Shown: positions 27,470 to 37,281, counted from the stretch's first letter. The stretch: DNA of 64,000 nt from Ruoffia halotolerans (GCF_014049385.1 NZ_JACAOA010000005.1:1-64000); one strand, 5' to 3'. Numbers and translations: made by a program. Notes: a model not told the origin generated them from the sequence alone.

Positions 27470-27712
27470 TGAGTAATGATCGAAATCTATTAATAATCCA
27501 ATCGAGTGGTAGTATCTATACAAATAATGTTAGATACAAGCCATCGGAATTTAGTTATTATTATCAAAAAGAAATGTTTGAAAATATAACGGGGTTTAAT
27601 GAAACATATTGCACATGCACAAGGGATTACAATAACCCCCATTGATAAGTAGCAAATACTGAGCGATGCTGTTAATGATTTAGAAGAAGTATTTACTAAG
27701 TTTTACAAATGA
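27470..27712 (+). pseudogene. Possible remnant of an FMN-dependent NADH-azoreductase-like gene
   Basis: In mixed frames, IIQSSGSIYTNNVRYKPSEF, YYYQKEMFENITGFNET, HIAHAQGITITPIDK (then TAG) and ILSDAVNDLEEVFTKFYK resemble the C-terminal third of NAD(P)H oxidoreductases of the azoreductase type. The identification is tentative. The stretch from 27271 to 27470 shows nothing recognisable. Confidence 0.35.
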
Positions 27713-27741
27713 TTTATAACACTTCCGTTTAAAAATGAAAG

Positions 27742-27800
27742 TAACAAAAAACATAGTGAGACTCTTTCGAAATTAAGAGCACTCACTATGTTTTTTATAA
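27742..27800. terminator. Bidirectional terminator before trkH
   Basis: AAAACATAGTGAG / CTCACTATGTTTT stem with an inner TCTTTCG/CGAAATTAAGAG pairing, A run on one side and T run on the other. Confidence 0.85.
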
Positions 27801-27820
27801 TGCTAAAATTATATTGTTGA

Positions 27821-29272
27821 TTAATAGCGTTTCAGCCATGTATTAGGTGCAAACAAAATTATCATTGGAAATATTTCTAAACGTCCCATGATCATAATGA
27901 ATGATAGGAATATTTTGATAAATGGGCTAAAATGAGCAAAGTTTTGAGAGGGTCCCACAATGCCTAGACCAGGTCCAATGTTATTAAGGGTTGCTGCCAC
28001 AGTACTAAAAGAGGATAATAGGTTTGGAGTTTCTAAACTAATGACAAGCACCGCCACAATAAAAATAATAATATAGACCACCAAGTAGCTCAAGACAGTA
28101 TTGGCTAATTTAGAGTCAATACGTCGACCTTCATAGTCGATAGCAACGACACGATTAGGTCGTATTGTTTGTTTTATTTCTGCCCAACCTATTTTAACTA
28201 AAAGCAAAATACGTGAGACCTTCAAACCACCCGCTGTTGAGCCAGCCATCCCTCCAACAAACATCAAAAGAATGAGTATTAATTGAGAGAATAAAGGCCA
28301 ATGATCAAAGAGGGCAGTTGAATAACCCGTAGTCGATATTATGGAAGCAACCGTAAAGAAACTATCTCGAAAAGCGTTACTTACTCCATAAGATGTTGAG
28401 ATTAAATTTATTGATATTAAAAGCACAGCAATCGCGATAATTGCTAGAAACCAACGAAGTTCTTCACTTTTTAGAATTCGTTTCGCCTGATGAATATAGA
28501 CTAGATAGAACAAATTGAAATTAATACTGAATATTATCATGCCGATACTTAATATCATCTCAACTGTAAAGCTATCATAAGGAGCAATACTTCCATTCAA
28601 CACTCCGAAACCACCCGTTCCTGCTGTCCCAAAAGCCAATAATATCGACTCGAAAAATGGTAAACCGGCAAGATACAAACAAACTAGTGTAATCATCATG
28701 AAGGTAAAATAAATGAAATATAAAATTCGAGCCGTTGAAGACAATCTTGAAACAAGTTTACCAAAGGTTGGTCCAGTCATTTCAGCCTTCATGATATGTA
28801 CAGAGGAAGACTCGGCTTTTGGCAATATGGCTAATGCGAAAACTAAGACTCCCATTCCACCTACAAAGTGGCTGAAACTACGCCAAAATAACATCGAATG
28901 TGATAATACCTCGACATCTAACAAAATACTAGCACCAGTCGTTGTAAACCCACTCGCCATTTCAAAAAAGGCATCAATGAAGGAAGGAATCTGCTGACTA
29001 AGAACAAACGGAATCGCACTAAAAAAAGAAATTAAAATCCAAGATAGAGAAACTATCGTAAAGCCTTCTCGCGCATAAAAAGTACGTCGATGCAATTTTG
29101 TTCGAGATAGGGCAAAACCAATAACAAGAGTCACTAGAGAAGTACCAAGAAAACTTGCTATATTTACCCAGCTTTCTTGGTAGATTACACTGACGATCAA
29201 AGGTAATAACATCAGGCCAGCCAGAATCATTAAGATATTTCCGAGTGTATAGCGGATAAATTGTGTATTCAT
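27821..29272 (-). CDS. trkH: Potassium uptake protein, TrkH/KtrB family
   Basis: 483-residue membrane protein of the Trk/Ktr superfamily, with four pore-loop repeats each carrying a selectivity-filter glycine (for example ASGFTTTGAS, GTAGTGGFGVLN, ISTTGYST and NNIGPGLG). Members of this family import K+ driven by the membrane potential, often Na- or H-coupled. It lies 10 bases downstream of trkA in a two-gene operon. RBS AAGGAGG. Confidence 0.92.
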   Translation of the reverse strand: MNTQFIRYTLGNILMILAGLMLLPLIVSVIYQESWVNIASFLGTSLVTLVIGFALSRTKLHRRTFYAREGFTIVSLSWILISFFSAIPFVLSQQIPSFIDAFFEMASGFTTTGASILLDVEVLSHSMLFWRSFSHFVGGMGVLVFALAILPKAESSSVHIMKAEMTGPTFGKLVSRLSSTARILYFIYFTFMMITLVCLYLAGLPFFESILLAFGTAGTGGFGVLNGSIAPYDSFTVEMILSIGMIIFSINFNLFYLVYIHQAKRILKSEELRWFLAIIAIAVLLISINLISTSYGVSNAFRDSFFTVASIISTTGYSTALFDHWPLFSQLILILLMFVGGMAGSTAGGLKVSRILLLVKIGWAEIKQTIRPNRVVAIDYEGRRIDSKLANTVLSYLVVYIIIFIVAVLVISLETPNLLSSFSTVAATLNNIGPGLGIVGPSQNFAHFSPFIKIFLSFIMIMGRLEIFPMIILFAPNTWLKRY

Positions 29273-29282
29273 TATTGCCTCC

Positions 29283-30635
29283 TTACCTTAAGATATCATC
29301 AATGTCGTTAAACGCTTTATGTTTGGTCACGATTAGGACATGATCATCAGCTAAAATAACATCCTCACCCGTAGGATAAATCAGTTTAGAACCCCGTATT
29401 ATGTAGGCAATTAATAAATTGTCTTTTGTATTTAAATCTCTTAGCTTGATATTCACAACACGACTACTTTCTTTAACAAGAAATTGCAAGGTCTCAACTT
29501 GATTATCAGCAATTCGAATCAAAGCCTCTACATTAGATGCTGTTGCATTTCTTAATGAGCGAACGTAACGTAAAATCTTATTAGTTATTAATCTCTTAGG
29601 TGTAACAATGGCTTGTAAGTCTGAATCACCTAATATTTTTAATAAGTCAGTTCGACTTACTTTTGTCATAACTTTTTTTATACCTAAAGATAGGGCGTAC
29701 ATTGAGTTGATAATGTTTTCCTCGTCGATACCCGTCAAACTTAAAACTGCGTCAAAGCTTTCAATACGTTCTTCTAATAACAATTCTTGCTCCATACCAT
29801 CACCTTTAATTACTACTACTTGTGGGAAGCGGTGACTAAGATCTAAAGCTCTTTCTTCATTTAATTCGATGACTTTTATATCGATATCCATTTTACTTAA
29901 CAGATGAAGCGTGTAATAGGTCACACGGCCACCGCCGATAATTAAAACCGACTTAGTTTTCTCTTCACGGTAACCAGCTTTGAAATAAAAGTTTGCTAAA
30001 TCTTCTCGAGATCCCGTAACGTAAACACGATCTCCAACTCTCAAGACTGATTGCCCACTGGGAATAATAGTTTGTTTATCATGGGTTAGGGCGCAAATTA
30101 ATACTTCACCATATTCATTTCTAAACTGATTTAAAGACTGATCGACCAATGGACTGCCGGCTTTAATTTCTAGTTCAACTAAATTGACTCGACCTTTACC
30201 GAATTGTTCAATACTGAGTGAATGCGGAAATTCGATACTTTTGGTAATATAACGAGCTGCCACCATTTCTGGATTGATAACCAAGTCGATACCTAGGCTA
30301 TCACGTACGAATTCAATATGATTCGTATACTTAGGATTTCTTACCCGGGCAATAGTATATTTGGCACCCAGTTGCTTAGCTATAATAGAACTTATAATAT
30401 TTGTTTCATCTTCAGGAGTCACAGCTATAAACATATCACACTGTTCAACGCCAGCTTCGACTAAGTTATCATAATCCGCTCCATCACCGACTAAGCCTGT
30501 AATATCATTCTTATTAATAATACGATTCAATCTTTCAGAATTAGCTTCGATGAGGACGACATTATTATTCTCCAATGCTAGTTCTTGGCAAAGAATTTCA
30601 CCAACTTTACCTCCACCTATAATGACAATATCCAT
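29283..30635 (-). CDS. trkA: Trk potassium transporter regulatory subunit TrkA
   Basis: 450-residue cytosolic regulator with two RCK modules. Each has an NAD-binding Rossmann domain (GGGKVGE at residues 7-13; IGGGRVTYYTL near 218) followed by a TrkA-C domain. It binds nucleotides and gates TrkH encoded downstream. I place the start at 30635 because GAAGGTGAA precedes that ATG, and the resulting N-terminus MDIVIIGGG matches the family; the ATG eight codons upstream has no RBS. Confidence 0.9.
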   Translation of the reverse strand: MDIVIIGGGKVGEILCQELALENNNVVLIEANSERLNRIINKNDITGLVGDGADYDNLVEAGVEQCDMFIAVTPEDETNIISSIIAKQLGAKYTIARVRNPKYTNHIEFVRDSLGIDLVINPEMVAARYITKSIEFPHSLSIEQFGKGRVNLVELEIKAGSPLVDQSLNQFRNEYGEVLICALTHDKQTIIPSGQSVLRVGDRVYVTGSREDLANFYFKAGYREEKTKSVLIIGGGRVTYYTLHLLSKMDIDIKVIELNEERALDLSHRFPQVVVIKGDGMEQELLLEERIESFDAVLSLTGIDEENIINSMYALSLGIKKVMTKVSRTDLLKILGDSDLQAIVTPKRLITNKILRYVRSLRNATASNVEALIRIADNQVETLQFLVKESSRVVNIKLRDLNTKDNLLIAYIIRGSKLIYPTGEDVILADDHVLIVTKHKAFNDIDDILR

Positions 30636-30860
30636 TTGACGATTCACCTTCGTTTTCATTATATTTTTAAAATTTAAAATAGTTGAATATTAGCACTTTG
30701 ACCTGATCATTAATAAACATGCAATAAAAAGCGTATAATTGCAAGGTATATAAGGATAAATTCTAAAGTTAATAAGACTGTCATTTTAAACTATCTAAAG
30801 CAATATTACAATAGATTCACTAAGTAACGAGAAAATAAAAACATAAGATTCAAAACACAT

Positions 30861-31784
30861 TTAAATATTCATATCTTCATACATCCATTCCTCAAATGCA
30901 CAAATAGTTTCATCAGTTAAAATATATTTTTCAACTAATGTTTTGAATTTTTTTATTTTATTAATTTGATTTGGAGTTGGATATTGATTTGTTAATTCAT
31001 AACAAATAATAGGTGGTGGTGTTTCTTTAAGTGAGTAGAATACAATTCTATCATCGGAAATAAATTGATTAATAACTGACATTGGCGCTATTGCCCATCG
31101 AGTTAAATTGTTTATATAGTTAATTAACATAGATCCTGTGTTAACTTTAACGTGTGCATTATTTGCGTTTGAGAGATGAAGATTGTGCCAAATTTCATAT
31201 TGATCATTCCAATTCAGATAAACTTCTTCTTCGGCAGGTAACTCTAGAATAGAAATATTTTCAAAATATGGACTATCTCTATGACAAATTAAATACATTA
31301 ACTCTCTGAAAATTGGCTTTGAAATAATGTGTGGATATTTATAAGTACTGTAAACATAACCAATATCAGCTGTTCGGTTTTCTATAAATCCATGAATTTC
31401 TTTTGAATGAAATGTATTTAAACTTAGATCGTAAGAGCTCTGGTTTAAAACCTCTTTATATAGAGGAAGAAAAGTATAATTATTAACAGCATCCACACTT
31501 GCTATATTAATCGTTTCCTTTATAGATGAGTTCTTTAAATTTTCAGATTCACTCCTCAATGCAATCATTTCTTCAGCAATAGGTAAGAATTGTTCGCCAG
31601 CAGTAGTTAGTATAATATGCTGAGTACCTTTTTCACGAATTATCAGCTCTGTATCCAATTGATTCTCTAATTTCATCAATCTATTACTAACACTTGATTG
31701 CGATATATATAGGTGTTCTGATGCCTTTGATATACTACCATGCCTATAAATTGTTAAGAATGTTTCTACATAATCAAGATTCAT
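30861..31784 (-). CDS. LysR-family transcriptional regulator
   Basis: 307-residue LysR regulator: N-terminal winged HTH (LDYVETFLTIYRHGSISKAS then ISQSSVSNRLMKLE) and a C-terminal effector domain. It is divergently transcribed from the RraA-like/gltS operon, with a 182-base shared control region containing an ATAGATAT/ATATCTAT inverted repeat, so it is the likely regulator of that operon. RBS AGGAGAT. Confidence 0.9.
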   Translation of the reverse strand: MNLDYVETFLTIYRHGSISKASEHLYISQSSVSNRLMKLENQLDTELIIREKGTQHIILTTAGEQFLPIAEEMIALRSESENLKNSSIKETINIASVDAVNNYTFLPLYKEVLNQSSYDLSLNTFHSKEIHGFIENRTADIGYVYSTYKYPHIISKPIFRELMYLICHRDSPYFENISILELPAEEEVYLNWNDQYEIWHNLHLSNANNAHVKVNTGSMLINYINNLTRWAIAPMSVINQFISDDRIVFYSLKETPPPIICYELTNQYPTPNQINKIKKFKTLVEKYILTDETICAFEEWMYEDMNI

Positions 31785-31810
31785 AATTATCTCCTACTGA
31801 TATCTATTTT

Positions 31811-31867
31811 ATAGATATTATATAGAAAACATATCTATTTGACAAATATAGTTCCCATTGATAATCT
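31811..31867 (+). promoter_or_regulatory. Promoter and candidate LysR operator of the rraA-like/gltS operon
   Basis: A textbook sigma-A promoter: TTGACA at 31839-31844, 17-base spacer, TAATCT at 31862-31867. The inverted repeat ATAGATAT (31811-31818) / ATATCTAT (31831-31838) ends exactly at the -35 box, a typical activator position for LysR proteins. Confidence 0.75.
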
Positions 31868-31966
31868 GAAGTTACCAAATAATTAATAGCGCTTACATTA
31901 ATTGGAAAAATACAACATAAATAAGGTAAATGATAATAGTGGAAAAAATTATTAGGGGAGATCTAA

Positions 31967-32635
31967 ATGGATATTAAAAAAAATCATAAAGTTAATCTTA
32001 AATTGGTTGAGGCATTTAAAAAACAGTCAACAGCAACTATTCACGAAGTTATGGGAAAAAAAGGCGATATGCTGTCTGTAATTAAACCTGTAAGGACTGG
32101 TATGAAGCTTTGCGGTCAAGCTTTAACCGTAAAAGGTGGGCCATCAGATAATTTAATGATAATTAAGGCAGTTAGTATGATTGAAGAGGGACATGTCCTA
32201 GTTGTCAATAATGGAGAAAGTGACAACACGGGACCTTTTGGTGAAGTTTTGGCAGTTAATTGTATGGCAAGGGGTGCAGCTGGTGTCGTTATAAATACAC
32301 CAATTCGTGATTCAGAAGCAATTAGTGAACTAGGGTTACCAGTATTCAGTAACGGAACAAGTATTTCCGGCACAACAAAAGCTGTACTTGGAACAATAAA
32401 TCACACAATAAGTTGCGGCAATGTTGTTGTTAATCCAGGTGATATTATATTAGGTGATGAAGATGGTGTTGTTGTTGTACCACTTGAAATTGCTGAAGAG
32501 GTCTTAGAAAAAGCAATTGAAAGGGATAGATATGAAAAAGAAGTTATGAATAGAATTAAGAATGGCGAATCGTTATTTGAAATTTATGGATATCAAAAAA
32601 ATCTAGATAGGTTAAATGCATTAGAAGAAATATAA
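31967..32635 (+). CDS. RraA-family protein (HMG/CHA aldolase-like)
   Basis: 222-residue member of the RraA/DlpA family, relatives of 4-hydroxy-4-methyl-2-oxoglutarate / 4-carboxy-4-hydroxy-2-oxoadipate aldolase and oxaloacetate decarboxylase. The core GEVLAVNCMARGAAGVVI followed by TPIRDS contains the conserved Arg114-Asp115 pair that binds substrate and Mg. The other use of the fold, RNase E inhibition, is not expected in Firmicutes. First gene after the LysR-controlled promoter, RBS AGGGGAG; the symporter follows 25 bases later. Confidence 0.85.
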   Translation: MDIKKNHKVNLKLVEAFKKQSTATIHEVMGKKGDMLSVIKPVRTGMKLCGQALTVKGGPSDNLMIIKAVSMIEEGHVLVVNNGESDNTGPFGEVLAVNCMARGAAGVVINTPIRDSEAISELGLPVFSNGTSISGTTKAVLGTINHTISCGNVVVNPGDIILGDEDGVVVVPLEIAEEVLEKAIERDRYEKEVMNRIKNGESLFEIYGYQKNLDRLNALEEI

Positions 32636-32660
32636 AATGATAATTAAGGAAGTGTTAATT

Positions 32661-33836
32661 ATGGAAATAAGTTTAGATCTATTACAAACGGTTGGATTAT
32701 CTATCGCTGTGTATATGATTGGTGACTATATAAAAAGTAAAATTGGTTTACTACAAAAATATTTTATTCCTGCTCCGGTTATAGGGGGGCTACTATTTAG
32801 TATAATATTATTTATTGGTTATCAAACTGAATCATTTTATGTAACAATGGACATCACTTTACAAGATTTTTTCATGAATGTTTTCTTTACGACTGTTGGT
32901 TTCACGATTAGTGCTGCAATAATTAAAAAAAGTGGAAAACTAGGTGCGATTTTAGCAGTTGTATCTGTATTTTTCTTAATTATACAAAACCTGATTGGTG
33001 TAGGAATTTCAGAGTTGTTTGGGATACATAAATTACTTGGTGTCGCAATGGGGTCAACATCTATGTCTGGTGGAGTTGGATCAGCAATGGCATTTGGACC
33101 TACATTTGAATCATTAGGTGCAGAAGGTGCTACTACAGTTGGGGCTGCAGCAGCAACTTTTGGTCTGTTTATGGGAAGTATTGTGGGAGGACCTGTGGCA
33201 AAACGATTAATAGATAAATATAATTTAAGTAGTTCCGTAAAAAATTCCAATGTTGGAGAATTACTGAAGGAAAAAGATACTGATTCCAATTTATTTAGAA
33301 CTGTAATGTTAGTTATTTTAACAGCTGCTCTAGGATCTATAATTTCTTATGTTTTAAATCTTACAGGTTTAACATTCCCTTATTATGTTGGTTGTTTGTT
33401 TGCTGGAGCAATTGTTCGAAACTTAGCTGATGCAGGTATGATAAAAATAAATATTAATGAAATAGATAGCATTGGAAATATATCGTTAAATATATTTTTA
33501 TCGATGGCTTTAATGAATTTAAGTATTTGGACTTTATTAGATTTAGCCGGTCCAATGATTGTTATTCTCATAACACAGACAGTTGTAATTATGTTTTATG
33601 CATATTTTGTAACATTTAGAACGATGGGGAAAAATTACGATGCGGCTGTAATGGCTGCTGGGCATTGTGGAGTAGCGTTAGGACAAACACCAAATGCGAT
33701 TGCGAATATGTCTGCTATTATCGATGAACATGGCACAGCACCAACAGCTTGGTTCGTTCTTCCAATAATTACAGTAGTTTTTATAAACATTTTCAATCCA
33801 ATCATTATAACGATATTCATTAATTTGTTCTCTTAA
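32661..33836 (+). CDS. gltS: Sodium/glutamate-type symporter GltS
   Basis: 391-residue membrane protein of the GltS family with about ten helices. The paired motifs GVAMGSTSMSGGVGSAMAFG and AAGHCGVALGQTPNAIANM are the re-entrant substrate-loop signatures of the two inverted halves. The ATG at 32661 follows AAGGAAG at 32646-32652 and is preferred to the ATG at 32637. Family members import glutamate with Na+. Association with an RraA-like aldolase suggests a related dicarboxylate or oxo-acid may be the real substrate. Confidence 0.88.
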   Translation: MEISLDLLQTVGLSIAVYMIGDYIKSKIGLLQKYFIPAPVIGGLLFSIILFIGYQTESFYVTMDITLQDFFMNVFFTTVGFTISAAIIKKSGKLGAILAVVSVFFLIIQNLIGVGISELFGIHKLLGVAMGSTSMSGGVGSAMAFGPTFESLGAEGATTVGAAAATFGLFMGSIVGGPVAKRLIDKYNLSSSVKNSNVGELLKEKDTDSNLFRTVMLVILTAALGSIISYVLNLTGLTFPYYVGCLFAGAIVRNLADAGMIKININEIDSIGNISLNIFLSMALMNLSIWTLLDLAGPMIVILITQTVVIMFYAYFVTFRTMGKNYDAAVMAAGHCGVALGQTPNAIANMSAIIDEHGTAPTAWFVLPIITVVFINIFNPIIITIFINLFS

Positions 33837-33919
33837 TTTGATACATCACTTGGATATGATCAAACTAAAAGTGTGAAACGAACAGATAAAACGAAGTGAA
33901 TTTAGTAATAACATATAAA

Positions 33920-33962
33920 AACTTCCAAACACTATAACTTTGGTGATTTGGAAGTTTTCTAT
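33920..33962. terminator. Terminator after gltS
   Basis: AAAACTTCCAAA / TTTGGAAGTTTT hairpin with a loop of about 15 bases, followed by a T-rich tail. Confidence 0.75.
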
Positions 33963-33974
33963 TATTAAATGATG

Positions 33975-35036
33975 AATTGTAAAATTAAGTGCGACAAATA
34001 AAGAAACCCATAACAGGTTCGTGTAAAATGTTAGTAACGACAAAAACATAAACACGGAGGTCTGTTATGAGCTACACACATCTTACCATAGAGGAACGTT
34101 CAAAAATAGAAATACTCTATCAAGAAGGCTATAAAATTAATCGCATTGCTCAATTAATCGGGCGCCATCGGTCAACGATTTATCGAGAACTTAAACGATG
34201 CCCTTCAGATCAATACCAAGCTCAGAATACCCATGAAGGTGCCAATCAACGTGCACGTCTTAAGGGTAGAAATCCTAAGTACACGGTTGAGCTACTTAAA
34301 GACATTCAAGATAAATTAGAACGTACATGGTCACCTGAACAAATTGTTGGACGAGATTATCAGGGAAAACTTTCCTTTAAATCCATCTATAACTGGATTT
34401 ACCAAGATATCTTAAAGGTGCCCCTAACTGTCTTAAGACACAAAGGAAAAAGTCGAGAGCCTCAAGAAACGCGAGGAAAGTTTAATATCGGCACTCCCAT
34501 CTCAAAACGCCCCAAATCTGTGAAGAATCGAAAAGAGTTCGGGCATTGGGAACTCGACACAGTTGTTTCTTCTCGAGGCAAGAGTAAAGGTTGTTTTGCG
34601 AGCTTTGCAGAACGAAAAAGCCGTATGTATATTGCTTTACCCATGCCAAATCGCTCTAAAGTTGCTATGCAAACTGCGATTGAAGATTTGAGAGAAAACT
34701 TACCTAAGGAAGCTTTAAAGTCCTTTACCTCAGACCGAGGAAAAGAATTTGCTTGTTATCCTGAGGTCGAAGCAGCAGGGATTGATTTTTATTTTGCCGA
34801 TGCTTATAGTGCCTGGCAAAGAGGAACCAATGAGAACTCTAACGGTTTACTGCGTGAGTTTTTTCCTAAGAAAACAGACCTCGCTAAAGTGATTTACCAA
34901 GAACTCAACCAAGCTTTGTGGTTAATGAATAATCGTCCTAGGAAATGCTTAGATTACCAAACACCCTTGGAAGTATTTTTACACGAACTCTTATTAATTG
35001 AGTAAATAAAAAATTGTCGCAATAATTATTGCAATT
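33975..35036 (+). mobile_element. IS30-family insertion sequence
   Basis: About 1.06 kb, a normal size for the family. The ends carry imperfect inverted repeats of about 23 bases: left AATTGTAAAATTAAGTGCGACAA-like (33975-33997), right the complement of TTGTCGCAATAATTATTGCAATT (35014-35036), with GCGACAA identical in both. One intact transposase gene fills it. I could not decide the 2-3 base target duplication. Confidence 0.85.
34067..35005 (+). CDS. IS30-family transposase
   Basis: 312 residues: N-terminal HTH_38 domain (HLTIEERSKIEILYQEGYKI, then RHRSTIYRELKR) and a C-terminal DDE integrase core (FGHWELDTVVSS with the first Asp, TSDRGKEF with the second Asp, and GTNENSNGLLREFFPK with the Glu). 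All catalytic residues are present, so it may be active. RBS ACGGAGG before the ATG. Confidence 0.93.
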   Translation: MSYTHLTIEERSKIEILYQEGYKINRIAQLIGRHRSTIYRELKRCPSDQYQAQNTHEGANQRARLKGRNPKYTVELLKDIQDKLERTWSPEQIVGRDYQGKLSFKSIYNWIYQDILKVPLTVLRHKGKSREPQETRGKFNIGTPISKRPKSVKNRKEFGHWELDTVVSSRGKSKGCFASFAERKSRMYIALPMPNRSKVAMQTAIEDLRENLPKEALKSFTSDRGKEFACYPEVEAAGIDFYFADAYSAWQRGTNENSNGLLREFFPKKTDLAKVIYQELNQALWLMNNRPRKCLDYQTPLEVFLHELLLIE

Positions 35037-35299
35037 CAAAATAAGAAACTTGATTGTTCATTTAGTGAATTTCAAATTACTAAAGTAGGGATGACGAGAA
35101 AAATATGGATATAATGGAAAAATACATTTTATGTTTTAGTTTACATAATATATATTATCGAACTTATTTAATGAAGATACCAATATTACTAAATCTATTG
35201 GTTAATATCGTGGCATATGAATTGTATTATAACTTCAATTATTTTGTCATTAAAATAACCACTCCGTTACTTTTATATTTTATAAAGGAGGAATTTGAT

Positions 35300-36140
35300 A
35301 TGAAGAAATCATTTAAAATATTTAACTGTTTCATTAACCACTAGCGTGTTACTTGGTGCTGACATACGTATGGCTTTAGCTGAAAACACCTCTGTAGCCA
35401 GTTCAGAACAAGTTGAAAATTCTGAATCTGAAACTGACACTCCAATTGATGGTTTGCCATTAGTCAGTAAAGCTGATTTAAGTGAAGCCAATGGTCAAGA
35501 TAATAATCCAGCTTATGTGGCAGTATTTGGATATGTATATGACGTTACAGATATTGTTGAATGGGAAAATGATGAACATATTGGTGCTCAAGCTGGTGCC
35601 GATGCTTCGAGTTTTTTTCATTGAATCATCTCATGCTATTGACACTATTGAGGGATTAGATAAAGTTTGAGTTTATCATGACTGGGAAGTTTCAGATGAT
35701 CTATTAGCTTAATTTAATAATAAAATGAAGAATTACGAAATTTAGTTGCAGTTTTTGGAATCGCTTACAATGTTACTGGCGAAGAAGCTTGGTCAAATGG
35801 TGAACATAAGGTATCGGAGGTGGAACTGACGCAACTGATAACTTTGAAAACGATTCACCGCATGAAGATGACCTGTAAAATACTTTAAAGGTTGTTGGAT
35901 CACATGTGGATTATGTCTTTTTTATGACGAATTAGCAAATTTTGATGGTAAAGATGGCAATCCAGCCTATATTGCTGAAATGGAACGGTATACAATGTTA
36001 CAAACTTTGGTGCATGTGCAGATGGCGAGCATCAAGGTATGATAACTGTTGGTACAGATGCAACTGATCTTTTTGAATCGGAATCCCCTCTTGATTCAGA
36101 ATTTTTAGAAGCCTTACCACTAGCTGGTCGTTTTGAATAA
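35300..36140 (+). pseudogene. Secreted protein with three cytochrome b5-like repeats, decayed
   Basis: RBS AAAGGAGG and ATG at 35300 start a signal peptide (MKKSFKIF) that a one-base insertion breaks; the next frame continues TVSLTTSVLLGADIRMALAE. Three repeats of a cytochrome b5-like heme/steroid-binding domain follow: NPAYVAVFGYVYDVTDIVEW (35512-35620), LVAVFGIAYNVTGEEAWSNG (35737-35860) and GNPAYIAENGTVYNVT-like (35950-36095). They are separated by LSKADL/YDELANFDGKDG-type leaders and ended by TAA at 36138. Stops and frameshifts lie between repeats. The upstream 35037-35300 stretch holds no credible gene. Confidence 0.75.
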
Positions 36141-36149
36141 CATTAAAAT

Positions 36150-36200
36150 TAAGAAATCCCAGTCTAATTTTAATCGGACTGGGATTTCTTTTTATTTATA
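36150..36200. terminator. Bidirectional terminator before carbonic anhydrase gene
   Basis: AAGAAATCCCAGTC / GACTGGGATTTCTT stem with an 11-base loop and T run. Confidence 0.85.
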
Positions 36201-36816
36201 ATTCTATGAATTCATTCTCTTCTTCATTAAATATTGAGATCACACCGTCACCAATACTATAATGCCAACCATTTAAAGTTAATTGATTTTTTTCAACCCG
36301 ATCTCTGATATTTTCATAAGTCATTAGATTGCTTAATTGTTGAATTACATTTAACTTTTCAAGTCGATTAGCCTTAACTGTCTTTTTTTCATCTGGTAAC
36401 TCTTTAGATACTTGTTGACTTAAGCCTTCTAATTGAGAAATCCAAATACTAGTATATGGTAACTCCTCAATATTTTCAGGAGGGTTAATACTTGCTGCAC
36501 ACCCACCACAATTTGAATGACCACATATAATAATATTTTTTACATTTAAAACTTCGACCGCATATTCTATAGCAGATGTAGTGGAAGCATATTTCACGCT
36601 CTGCCCCGCCGGTGGGACAATATTAGCAATATTTCTAATGTGAAAAATCTCACCTGGATATGCTTGCAACAACCGTTCTGGACTCACTCTGGAGTCTGAA
36701 CAGCCTACAAATAATGTATGGGGTGTCTGTACTTCACTGAGTGATTCGTATAAATCCTTATTTTCTTTGTAATCTTGTTCTTTAAATTGTTTCAGTGCTT
36801 TATACAAGTTTTTCAT
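36196..36816 (-). CDS. Beta-class carbonic anhydrase
   Basis: 206-residue zinc enzyme interconverting CO2 and bicarbonate. All beta-class ligands are visible: Cys39 and the Asp41-Arg43 dyad in GCSDSRVSPE, and His100 and Cys103 in CGHSNCGG. Bicarbonate supply would suit the pyruvate carboxylase encoded at 51848-55345. The RBS is weak. Single gene, convergent with the b5-repeat relic. Confidence 0.93.
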   Translation of the reverse strand: MKNLYKALKQFKEQDYKENKDLYESLSEVQTPHTLFVGCSDSRVSPERLLQAYPGEIFHIRNIANIVPPAGQSVKYASTTSAIEYAVEVLNVKNIIICGHSNCGGCAASINPPENIEELPYTSIWISQLEGLSQQVSKELPDEKKTVKANRLEKLNVIQQLSNLMTYENIRDRVEKNQLTLNGWHYSIGDGVISIFNEEENEFIEL

Positions 36817-36947
36817 TTAACAAAACATCCAATCTTATTAGAATAATATTAATTTTACTAATATTAAATTAGAGATGCAAATTTTTATTATTTATAGGAC
36901 ACTTAAGCTTTTATTTGCTGGTTATAAACTGCTTCTGAAATCCAAGC

Positions 36948-37232
36948 GAGTTTATCAGATAGCTTTGTAGTAAAAGGATTTAATACTAACTTTGCGTCTA
37001 CTCTAACAACTGCTAAGGTTGCAATTAAGCACCGACAACTGTTCTTTTAGCATATGACACACAAGAAGCTAAAGACAAAATTGTCGAAGCATTAAATGGA
37101 AGTAACATCGATGTATTAGACGCGGGTAGCTTAAAACGTGCACGTGAATTAGAATCAGTTGGATTCTTACAAATAACATTAGCAGCGAGTGAAAAAATCA
37201 TTTGGACTGCTGGATTTGCATTATATAAATAA
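36948..37232 (+). pseudogene. NADPH-dependent F420 reductase-like oxidoreductase, C-terminal remnant
   Basis: SLSDSFVVKGFNTNFASTL (36951-) then a frameshift and PTTVLLAYDTQEAKDKIVEAL, LDAGSLKRARELESVGFLQ, ASEKIIWTAGFALYK and TAA. This is the C-terminal half of the NAD(P)-binding FNO-like family. The N-terminal Rossmann half is missing, so the relic is inactive. Confidence 0.75.
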
Positions 37233-37281
37233 TATAGTGCACATTCTTATAAATTAATACTTTATAATTATTTCTAACAAC

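Noticed and set aside
33975-35036. Composite transposon around the GltS or b5-repeat genes
   Set aside because: Only one IS30 copy was found in the window; no second copy or matching ends flank these genes.
35105-35344. 79-codon frame upstream of the b5-repeat relic
   Set aside because: Its last codons are merely the signal-peptide start of the relic read from an earlier start; the upstream part is hydrophobic AT-rich noise without an RBS.
35240-36140. CRISPR array or DNA tandem repeat in the b5-like relic
   Set aside because: Repeats are about 220 bases apart and similar only at protein level; there are no short identical direct repeats.
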